Of a DNA stretch of 64,000 bases, positions 34,951 to 64,000 are shown piece after piece (position 1 is the stretch's first letter; each line of letters opens with the position of its first letter). Under the pieces are notes generated by a model. That model made no database searches, had not been told where the DNA came from, and saw only the letters and a list, made by a program, of their open reading frames with translations. The position numbers and the translations under genes are program-made. Source of the DNA: Penaeus vannamei (Eukaryota > Arthropoda > Malacostraca > Decapoda > Penaeidae); contig NC_091553.1 of the NCBI RefSeq assembly GCF_042767895.1, positions 34,275,570-34,339,569 on the forward strand, written 5' to 3'.

Positions 34951-35409
34951 TTAACCTGTTATGTTTTGCTTCCTGTCAATGCGTTTCACCCGAAATATCT
35001 CCGCCTGTGATGTTGCAGGGAAAGTCTCACTGCCCCACTTGATGGTTGACGCCAGAGGAGATCCCTGGCTGTATTGGGGCATTGGTGATGCCCTTGGGCC
35101 GACAAACGACCCAACCCCCGGGCGAACCGACGATCGAACAAACGGTGAGCCATGCCGTGCCGGGCTCTCTTCACGAGAACGCTTCCTCGGTGGTGGTGAT
35201 GGCTGGCTTATCTCAACGTTCTTGACGGGGCTTGGAGAACGTGCAGGTTTCGGGGGTGAGGGGAGCGAGTTTCCAGGTTTCACCTGCGCACCTGGTTCGT
35301 CCACGACAATCGGAGGCGAGGGGACCGGGTTCCCAGATACCACCTTAACACCCGACTCGTCGCCGGCAAAAATGAAACAGACCCCCTTGGTCTGATTGAG
35401 CTGCAACAT
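34951..35409 (-). CDS. Unrecognised Pro/Ser/Arg-rich ORF
   Basis: A 152-codon ORF with SPPRKRSREESPARHGSP and repeated NP/S-LPSPP motifs (GNPVPSPP, GNSLPSPP). Likely intrinsically disordered and nuclear-type. Its 5' end follows TTTCTTTATGTTGCAG, a good splice acceptor at about 35401. Two small upstream reading segments on the same strand (35864-35831, starting MTSTTIACFDK, and 35698-35627, with KLPVVFITTREEKLSA) are each bounded by good donor and acceptor sites. A spliced transcript is possible, but the phases do not join cleanly. It could be a product of the Polinton-like element or a host fragment. Confidence 0.25.
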   Translation of the reverse strand: MLQLNQTKGVCFIFAGDESGVKVVSGNPVPSPPIVVDEPGAQVKPGNSLPSPPKPARSPSPVKNVEISQPSPPPRKRSREESPARHGSPFVRSSVRPGVGSFVGPRASPMPQYSQGSPLASTIKWGSETFPATSQAEIFRVKRIDRKQNITG

Positions 35410-35894
35410 AAAGAAAGGATTAGAACCTCAAAAACTAATACTTGTTATAAATAAAAGACAACGTATACCCTGAAATAGTTTAGTTATAATATCAGAACGT
35501 GTTCAGAATATATTCCCGGTTAACAGAAACTAATAGCTGATATGAATATCAGAGATCGTACGTCTTAAAAATAGCTTAATCTTAATGGTGAAACCGCTAA
35601 TATCAGTTCGTCTCAAATATACTCACCGTTAACCATTGCCGACAACTTTTCCTCCCGCGTTGTTATAAACACTACGGGAAGCTTAGCCTCCTCAATAGCT
35701 GAAAAGAGAGAAAAACACAAATAATATAGGTATTTATTACGGCATATACAAACATTGCAGGCAATAGAAATATTCAGCCTTAATATAATAGAGATATATA
35801 CATCAAGACTACAACACAGAAATTACTTACCCTTGTCAAAACACGCGATGGTGGTGGAAGTCATGGCCTCGTGGCAATTGTTTGAATGAGGTGT

Positions 35895-37585
35895 TTACTG
35901 TAGTAAAGAGGTTGACCACTCAATGTGAGATTTAGCCAGAGAGGATAAGCTCGCACTCATAAATGCACAGCTATCGATAAATCTCAACTTGTCTATTTTG
36001 ACAGAATAGAATTTCAGTCCCTGCTTTACATGTATGCCGATCCTCACATCCCGCTTCATCTCCTTTAAAACTAACCCTAGATCGTAACTATGATTGTGTA
36101 CTATGCACGAGAGTTGTCTGTAATGATTAACCATTTGAAGGTTGCACCGTGCACAGTACGCCCCTATGTAGTTCAGGTGTGTGGTCGTGATGTCTGTGTT
36201 TGTTCTTTGTTGATGGAAATTGAGTTTTACAGAGATGGCACATAGTAGCTCTTTGAAAAGCTATCTCGTTTGCCTCTGACATCGATAAAGGATAGTAAGG
36301 CATTGTTTTATGAATATTACTCCATTCAGTCCTTAAAGATTCCACAAAGTCACCACCACTATACACCCGACTGTTAACTATTTCCGGTTTATAATCAGAT
36401 AACAATACGACATTGCGTTATGAAGTGATTTTGCCACCCCATGACCACCTGATGATTCTATGCATGCCTCGAAGTCATATATGCAAAGATGGGATTGACT
36501 GTACCCCTTACCCCAATTTTTAAAGGACATTTGACTCCCCGGGGGTGGATATTGGATTCTCTGGGGGGTCGCGCACTCGCACATGTGATTTTCTACACTT
36601 TTCTGTGTTGGAAATGATGACACAGGTGCGACAATGTTTGTGGGCGCTTCTCCCTCTTCGACAAAAAACGTCCAAAAGGCTATAAGTTTTTTTTATGAGA
36701 GCGCAATGCTCATTGTTAAAGAGCAATAAATGCACCACGTCTCTATCTTTACTGACCTTCCCTTTGTGAACTTGAGATATATTATATTTGTTACTGTTAT
36801 TAACTATCCCTTTCTGAAGTGCGTATAAAAAGATGGAGAGCTTGTTTTTATTTTCAAGCTGACTTAGACAATGCCATGCCACAGAGAGCTGATCACTATC
36901 AGATTTTGTAACGCGCGCATTTGTCTAGGGGTGTTGACACTAGTAGATCCAAGATATTTTTTTGCAATACCGGACCTAGCTGATCGGTCCCATGCCAGGC
37001 ACTGAATAACGTAGTCGGTATGAGACCGCGGATTAAAAACCTGTCTTGACTTGCAAACACCACTTGGATAGGGTACGTACTTCTCTAGAGCCTGTGGCAT
37101 GAGAAGCCGAGCTGTGTAAATGCGATGATCGAGGATATCTTCAATGTCAAACCCGCTTCCCGCTTCAGTTGTAAGTTCATCAACTCCTACTGCTGCCTCC
37201 TCAATCCAATGTCTGATTGTTTCCACAATCGTCATCGCTTGCGATAACATGACTGCCGAGGGTGATCTCTCTTTCGACAATATGTACATCATCTGTTTCA
37301 AAGTCTACTTTACTTAGCTTTGGCTTAAAGCTAGTATGCGATTTTAGGGTTTGCGGAGGATCATTTGACCCATTACGGATTTTAATGAGTATATTGGTTG
37401 TTAGTCAGATACTCGTGAGGAGAGGCTTGAACGTCTTCAAGTATATTAAAGATTAAGCTTTGACCTGTGTGATTGAAGTTTTCTTCAATGTGGGCAATGT
37501 GAGTAGTGACAATGAGGAGGCCATCTTTTTCATCTAGTTCACTTTTACTGTCAGAGGTATCTTCTCCTAGGACGCAAAGGTTCAC
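35895..37585 (-). pseudogene. Truncated protein-primed type-B DNA polymerase of Polinton/adintovirus type
   Basis: Minus-strand pieces in order: an acidic N-terminal ORF (37585-37382), a piece with DYVIQCLAWD (37301-36864), a Cys/His-rich zinc-binding region (CRTCVIIS and similar, 36882-36520), an exonuclease motif CIYDFEACIE (near 36475), an endonuclease-VII-like C-x2-C plus H-R-H-H-D-H motif (36405-36127), and an H-N-x-x-Y-D-L exonuclease-II-like motif (36134-35895). This order is that of PolB from Polintons, adintoviruses and related protein-primed elements. Several frame breaks are present, and the polymerase palm motifs are missing, because the ORF ends near 35895. It is a dead relic. 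Confidence 0.55.
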
Positions 37586-37599
37586 TATTACTCACGCGT

Positions 37600-38177
37600 C
37601 TTTTCCTGTCTCGAGATGCTGGGGGTGGGGTTGTCCGGTGTTCGACGGTGAAACGGGCCGGCACGGGGAGAGGAGGGGGGTCCATCTGTGGAGAAGGTGA
37701 CCTGGCAGACGTTAGCGCGAGTAGGACAGGACGGAGAAGGGGGGTGGTGGGATTTGAATTTATAATTTTTAAGGGGGGGGAGGGAGGGGGGAAAAAACGC
37801 TAAAATGTTCTGGATGTCCTTTTTCCCCCTACTTGTATGTATATGTATATCATTACTTGTGGAAGTTTACTGTGTAAAGTAAGTGGTGTTTTTTATAATA
37901 ATATTTGTAAATGTACTTAGTTGCATTACACATTTTATAGTTTGAACTTCAGGGAGCATGTAAGGTGCTAAGGTGTTCCCTAAAGCAAGGGAAATGACAT
38001 ATATGCATATGCTGCTCGTTTTTCCTCTTCCCCTTCGTCTTCCAGAAGGCACAGCATCGCTATCTTTGGAAGGGTGTCCCTTCTTGCATATGCTCCTCGA
38101 CATCAACTACAACAGCAGGAGCAGGAGTGAGATGGGTCCTCCTTCCTCAGCACTCTTCTGAAGCAAGCCCCGCACAA
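37600..38177. other. Unassigned sequence
   Basis: Contains a G-rich strand (37670-37790, with G8 and GGGAGGGAGG runs) and a T/A-rich part. No gene seen. Confidence 0.4.
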
Positions 38178-38830
38178 ACTATAATTTGAAATTGGCCTAT
38201 ACCATCTTCCTGCCAAAGACATTGTGTACAGCCAGGGAGTTGACAACTATGTCCAGGAAATTGAAAAGGATCTTTTTATATGACTGGTGTTTATTTAGAC
38301 ATGGAAGATTGAGCAAGCTATGTTCGACTCACTTCATGCCATTGTAGTACTCTAGTACAACCTGCGGCTTTTTAAAAGTTCCTGATAGAAGCAAGAACAA
38401 CTTTCATTGGTGTGGACTGTGGAGAGGCCTCTTGTCCATCCTCTGAAGGATGAACATTCCCGAGTCTGTGCTGTGAAAGGCTGTTTCCTCACCCTTTTGC
38501 CTGCAGATCTGTCGGCATGTTCAACTGTACCGCCAGCACTTGTTTCTTTCCTACAGGTAGTGAAATAGACTTGGGGATGAGTACCAGTTGTCAGTGTGTA
38601 CTCTGTACCCCTTAGTCACAATGCCCACTCTTTTCAAGAGTTCTACTGCCACCTTTATGCTTGCAGGGATCTCCCTGTGATCTTGCCCTATTTCGATGTT
38701 GACGGCAATAGTGTAGCCGTACTCAAGTTCGTCACTCAGTGCTTGCACAACTTGATGCTCAGCTTAGTTGACTGCGAAGCGCCAACGAACCAATTCTGGG
38801 TCATGTGTGGAGAAAATCGCCGACGACATC
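38178..38830 (-). pseudogene. piggyBac-type transposase, C-terminal relic
   Basis: The minus-strand reading has GYRVHTDNWYSSPSLFHYL (38610-38551), the conserved block holding one of the piggyBac catalytic aspartates (HTDNWY). Downstream in other frames are GMFILQRMDKRP, a YYNGMK segment (typical of the region before the C-terminal helices), and a KKILFNFLDIVV segment (near 38270-38240). Upstream, LSDELEYGYTIAVNIE fits the preceding strand. Stops and frameshifts interrupt it. The N-terminal half and terminal repeats were not found. Confidence 0.65.
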
Positions 38831-39329
38831 AGCCAAGCGTAAGACCAAAACTTTTCCAGTTCTTGTCAGGAACTTGCTGTAGACCTCTTATGGCCGTGAA
38901 CCAACATCCGTCGGGAACCTTGACTCCAGGAGCTGCTCTGAAGTCGAAGCACAGCGTTTCATTCTCTCCTTCCAAACAAAGGAGAAGGAACCGGGGGTGG
39001 TATGATCCCTGCAGTTTCTTACTCGGCGAGATTCTCATAGGAGTACAACGATGTCATCCAGTGGCACAAAATCTTCCTCCAATTCAGTCAGTCAGAATCA
39101 TCACCGAGGGGGATGTGAGGATTTGTGAAAGAATATGGAATGACGGAAAATACTCGCCGGAATGATCCTTGGCGCTGTGCTGCTTTATCGGTGGTATGTA
39201 CCCCTTGTCCGATTCCACACATTCCTCACCAGAAGAATTTTGAAAAGGTAGATGAGAGCATCAGGTGTATTCTTCACGCATAGACCCTTAAAAGTCGAAG
39301 GTCTTGGGTCATCCACTGATGCCATTGTG

Positions 39330-39700
39330 GCGCCAGGTGTGATTCTCACTAATCAATTACACCCTCATAAGAGCGGATGACAGGGGAGTGTACCAAACCC
39401 AACCCATAACTTACTGACGGGACCTGACTGGCTCACCCGGACACCTCTGATTGGACTGCAGGCTCCTTTCATTCCCTGTTAGCTTACACAACTCCTGTGT
39501 ACTTAAGCTGTAGAAACTGGAACGAGATCAAACATCGTCTCAAGATCATCCAACAGCACCACAGCTAAGCAGTAACCATTAGGGAGCTTCTCCGGCTCCT
39601 ACAGCGATCTCCACTCAACTCTAACACCCAGCCATACTAACACAGCCACACGATTCCCTCCTCTGAGATATAGACACCAGTCATGTAGTAAACACCCCTT
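39330..39700 (-). other. Possible solo LTR or 5' LTR with primer-binding-like site
   Basis: On the minus strand, TAGTGAGAATCACACC is followed by TGGCGCCACAATGGC (near 39340), which looks like an LTR end plus a primer-binding site. The 300 bp before it could be an LTR. TGGCGCCA is its own complement, so the orientation is not certain, and no gag-pol follows. Confidence 0.2.
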
Positions 39701-39978
39701 CTACAGAAGAACACCAAGGCTTACGAGGGCAAACGACGGAAAGCTGGTAAAACATAATGGAAGATCAAAGGTTAGGGTGGCGAGTGATGAACTAGGCCGG
39801 AGAAAACTGATGAAAAGGGGTATTTGTTCATCACATTGATTATTGCACTCCACAAGGTAAACAGAGAGGGAAGAACACGTCTTCCTCTTACACTACAATT
39901 TTCATGGAGGAATGTAAAGCATACCAGTATGCTGACTCCTATAACCAATTTTATTCGATGTTGACATTTGTACAAGTA

Positions 39979-39986
39979 TATAAATA
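39979..39986 (+). promoter_or_regulatory. TATA box upstream of gene 2
   Basis: TATAAATA lies 136 bp upstream of the proposed start codon. An initiator-like CTCAG follows about 35 bp downstream (40013-40017). A plausible core promoter for gene 2, but unproven. Confidence 0.4.
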
Positions 39987-40122
39987 TGAGCCACAACTGA
40001 CCAAGTCGTCGACTCAGCTACAAAATTCCAATCAAATAGTTTTATTTCTAAAGCTTTTAGGCAGTTAAGAGCACTATTCAAATAGCATTTTGATGAGGAT
40101 GTATCTCTTTTCAGGCAGGAAT

Positions 40123-60486
<20,364 letters not shown>

Positions 60487-60532
60487 TAAATTGTTGACAT
60501 TTATCTGTTAAGTTTTTAATTTTTATTTTGCT

Positions 60533-60538
60533 AATAAA
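60533..60538 (+). terminator. Poly(A) signal of gene 2
   Basis: AATAAA 47 bp after the stop codon, followed by an ATTAAA and a T-rich run. Confidence 0.7.
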
Positions 60539-60559
60539 TATTAAATCTTTAATTGTTTT

Positions 60560-61648
60560 TTTTTTTTTTTACCTGAAGGTGCAGATTGTGGTAGAAGACA
60601 TTTTGTATTTAGCTATTCATCTGTGTGTAAGTACTATCAACAATCTGTGATCCTAGTTGTTATGCATTAAGTCCACTAAGCATAGATTATGTAACTGTTA
60701 AAGTGAACGTGCATTTTTCGTAACTAAATGAATTCCATTCGGCCTAAACTGCCACCACTTCATAGTACAAGGATCTAAGTGCTATTGAATGCCGGAAAGT
60801 CATGTGTAACTAAATTGGAAAAAGCTGACTTGATATACTACCTCAAAGGAAACACTGTGCGGATAGATTCAACACAACAGACAAGGTATTAAAAGAAAAT
60901 CCTTACTTGGCCACCTTGTACTTCCTGGTTAAGGGTTAATGGGTGAAACAAATGCATGTACTAGACATCAAAGGTCATTTAGCTCTTTGAGAAAATATCA
61001 TGGCGAAAAGAGTTAAAGATTAGGATAAAATGTTAGATATCAAAGATTAGAGTCTTGTAAGATAGTATGGTAGTGAAACGGGTAAAGAGGGGGTCGCAAA
61101 TGAACTAAAACGGAGATTAGTAGAGGAGGAAAAGTTTAAAGGAGGGCGATTGATTGATTGCATCTGGGACTGGGGAAGGAATAGGGACATTGTTTAAGGA
61201 AAAGCTGGTGCAAAGGCATGAGGAGAATAATCCGGGGAATGAGAAAGGGGGACTGGGAAAGGTGCAAGTATCAGGATGAATGTCAGGGGGGGGGGCTAGA
61301 TTGTTGTGACAGAAGGTATTCAAATGGGAGCGGCAAGGATAATGGGGAACGAAGAGGGAATGGTGCACAAAGAAAAGAGGAAGGGGTGTGTTGGGAGAGT
61401 AGGAGGAAGAGGGATAGAGGGAACTTGGAGGAGGGTGGATATCAACAAATACTTTAAAATGGAGGGAATTGGGACAGATTTGGAGGGTGGATGAGATGAG
61501 GGAGTGTTTCCTTCTCATGTTCAGAGAGTTCTGGATGTCTTCAAGAGTTTCTGGAGGAGAGTTGGGTGAAAATGTCTGAGAAACAAATGTCCTTGTGAGC
61601 AGGGCTGTCAGATTTTCCGACTTTTTTTTCTAAACGCGCTGATTGGTT
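60560..61648. other. 3' flank of gene 2
   Basis: Unique-looking AT-rich sequence, then a G/A-rich stretch (61075-61510) with no recognised gene. Confidence 0.5.
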
Positions 61649-61711
61649 GCAGTTCTCGTGTTGTGATTTGCAGTTCTCGTGTTGTGATTTGCAGTTCTCG
61701 TGTTGTGATTG
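61649..61711. repeat. Three tandem copies of a 21-bp unit
   Basis: GCAGTTCTCGTGTTGTGATT repeats at 61649, 61670 and 61691. Confidence 0.9.
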
Positions 61712-61732
61712 GCTGTTATTCTAGTTTTCTTT

Positions 61733-61788
61733 GTTAGATTGTGAGGATTGAACATGCATTGTTAGATTGTGAGGATTGAACATGAATT
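61733..61788. repeat. Two tandem copies of a 28-bp unit
   Basis: GTTAGATTGTGAGGATTGAA begins the unit at 61733 and 61761; the copies differ by one base near their ends. Confidence 0.9.
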
Positions 61789-63034
61789 GTAGGAACAACT
61801 AAAATCTATGTATAAACCAGCCTAAAAATAGTACATTTCATATTTATTTTCTAGGATCGAATTATTATGGGGAAAATATATGCGAACTACTTTCTACAAG
61901 TACTTGTGTAAAAAGGTAGAATCTGCTCTACATTCGATAATGAAAAATTACCAACTGTGACGTTTTATATTACCGACTACATAATACGTCATGATAACGT
62001 CACTATATACCGAATCCAACAGTCCTGCTTGTGAGGGGGAGAAGAGGGGATAGATAGATATCCGAAGAGCAGAGGAGAGGATGGTGTAGATGGAGTGGAA
62101 CGTTTAGGATGCCTGGTGCGACAGGCAAAGTGAGGAGGAGGGGTAGGCACTGAGGAAGTGATATAGATTGGTGTATCTGGATTTAGACTGGAAAAGGAAT
62201 TTGACTCCGGGGTGGGAGGGGGAGTAGAGGTAAGATGATTCGGGGGAAAGGGAAAAGATACTGAGGGAGATGCTTAGACATCTTGAGAGCAGAGCGAAGT
62301 ACAATTTTATAAAAGGTAGAGAAAGAAAAACCCCGTCGCATTGCTTCCTACCTGACCTCACGTAGAATGAGGCCTAGCTTAAGTCTGAGAACAACTACCT
62401 CACATGCGAGCTTATTAGTAGGGCAGCTCCTAAAAAATACTCTGAAATATTAGTGTAGGACTTACGCTGGCCTCTGGGAGGAATAGTCTAACTGTACTGC
62501 CACTGCATTATAAGTAGGTCGTTTTCAGTCTGACCCGTTCATGTCGTAGATAGGACAATCAGTCGAAGACAGAAACAGTTCTAGTAAGAGTATTAAGAGT
62601 AGCGAGGCTCGGCAGACATATTTGCCAGTGAAGTCATTTAGGGTAGATAGTACACGAGCTTGTGACGGATATAACTGACAAGATGTGGACGATCGGAACG
62701 ACTGCGAAAGAGATGAAAACCACGCACGAGAACGTTGAGGCAATTAAATTTTAATGGAATATTACATTTTCCAATCTAAATTATGGTTAGGATTTAGTTA
62801 CAGGACATATCACAGTCTGTCATACCAAAATTAATTAGAAAACCAAATTGAATCCAAGGAATAATAACTAGCATCCACGTAAAAGAGGTATCGGATATAT
62901 ATGTACAGGAGTTGAAGCTGAAGCCTGAAATTCTTTGTATAAATTAAAACACTATATTTAACAAAATGTGTTTAATATAATATATACACACATAATAATG
63001 TATGAAATGCAATGCCTGCTGTGTGTCTGATAAT
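61789..63034. other. Unassigned intergenic sequence
   Basis: G/A-rich region 62030-62290, then AT-rich. No gene seen. Confidence 0.5.
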
Positions 63035-63465
63035 AGGTGGTGTAGTAGGGGGGTGCTTAGAAGGCCAAATGTAGGGGATCACCCCTATGTTGGACCTCAG
63101 CTCTTGTCTCAACTAATTCTGCGTCGTCTTTTCTTCCTCTTCCTTTTTCCTTCTTTGTCATCCCCTTCTTTTATCCACATCCAATACAAGTGTGTAAGCC
63201 GTGCTGAAGGGATGAAGGCCTAACAGTATCAGTCCTGCCCTCTTTATGCTTTTTACTGCGCTCTGCAACCTATCATATCTAACACATCTAACATATTTTC
63301 ACCATCATTAATTCATTTTTCACCTTTCACCTTAATACTTTATCATAGACCTTTCCTTACCTGGGACTGCCCTAAGCATCATCATACCACTATACTTTGA
63401 ATAAGCCGCTAATGACCTTAGTTGTTGATGCAGCAGAAAATTTTCAGCAAATAAATAGGTGGTGG
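63035..63465 (+). mobile_element. Dispersed LINE 3' tail, second full copy
   Basis: Diverged copy of 55945-56450 in the same orientation. It ends near AATTTTCAGCAAATAAA (63450-63460). Confidence 0.6.
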
Positions 63466-64000
63466 GGAGGGATCAATATGAAGGCAATCAATTATATATG
63501 ATATTTTATTCAGTAATTAATACAAAGTTACAGTGATTTATATTCATTCACACATTTCAATTTATATATTATTTTCAAAGTCAGCCAAGTCACAAGTAAC
63601 TAATATAAAGAGACATTTTGATTATCAATAGCCAATAGATAAGTAACAAATGTCATATTTTGGCACACACAACATTAAAATACCATGATCATATGTACAA
63701 TTGAATGTAATCTTAATATTGACTGAATTACAGTATAATACAATATATAATACAAAGAACTAAATGAGGACATGTCACTTCTAAAAACTACAAGGCAAGT
63801 TTGTCATTAATGACACAGTCATTTCATGTAGCAAAAATATTTGTTGAAAAATAGAGCTTCAGTAGCTTCTTACAGATATTAAAATGTGAAATGGATTAGT
63901 TACCCATATATTCCCAGTCCCTACATTACTTCTTTGGTTTACAGTTAGCTAGTTGGGTTACAATAAACCTATTGCTCTTTATATGGACTGTCTGAACACA
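63466..64000. other. AT-rich right edge
   Basis: No gene or recognised repeat. Confidence 0.6.

Noticed and set aside
38829..39038. 69-codon minus-strand ORF as the N-terminal part of the piggyBac transposase
   Set aside because: I could not match it to the expected N-terminal motifs, and its frame is interrupted before the conserved block.
61649..61788. CRISPR-like array
   Set aside because: The repeats are directly tandem with no spacers, and the genome is eukaryotic.

Overview
The window is nuclear DNA from an animal, most likely a decapod crustacean (penaeid-shrimp-like). The reasons are many-exon genes with GT-AG introns, TTAGG-type (arthropod telomere motif) repeats inside a satellite, very long dinucleotide microsatellites, tRNA-derived SINEs, and a dense load of LINE, piggyBac, hAT-like and Polinton-like remains. 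The taxon is an inference; nothing here names the species.

Two large genes dominate, both on the + strand and clearly paralogous. Gene 1 (16-11172, 33 visible exons, 5' end off the left edge) and gene 2 (40123-60486, 40 exons, about 2060 aa, complete with signal peptide) share every intron position and phase over 33 exons. Of these exons, 22 have identical length and the other 11 differ by multiples of 3. The inferred protein is secreted. It has an N-terminal module of seven blade-like repeats (probable beta-propeller), a central array of about 20 degenerate repeats of about 50 residues built around N-G-[VI]-[DN]-x3-L, a short coiled-coil-like linker, a Cys-containing segment, and a C-terminal module of more blade-like repeats. 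I do not recognise a named family. This pair is the best candidate for an undescribed system, probably a large extracellular structural or assembly protein.

The roughly 29 kb between the genes is almost entirely repeats and relics. In order these are: three tandem degenerate LINE ORF1 copies (11.4-15.1 kb); a 4.8 kb I/Jockey-like LINE on the minus strand with endonuclease, reverse transcriptase and RNase H (15.7-20.5 kb); a fourth ORF1 copy (21.4-22.1 kb); a SINE; a long pyrimidine tract; a TTAGG-bearing satellite; a nested foldback element (24.8-26.0 kb); (CT)n and (GT)n tracts; a second SINE; a broken Polinton/adintovirus-like element (31.7-37.6 kb, minus) interrupted by another LINE ORF1; and a piggyBac relic (38.2-38.8 kb). 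A TATA-like box precedes gene 2. The 60.5-64 kb flank holds short tandem repeats and a dispersed LINE tail.

Exon borders were set by hand from splice consensus, reading frame and paralogue alignment. Both reconstructed reading frames close without an internal stop, provided one GC-AG intron is allowed in each gene. Protein-family names for the relics rest on recognised motifs, not on database searches.
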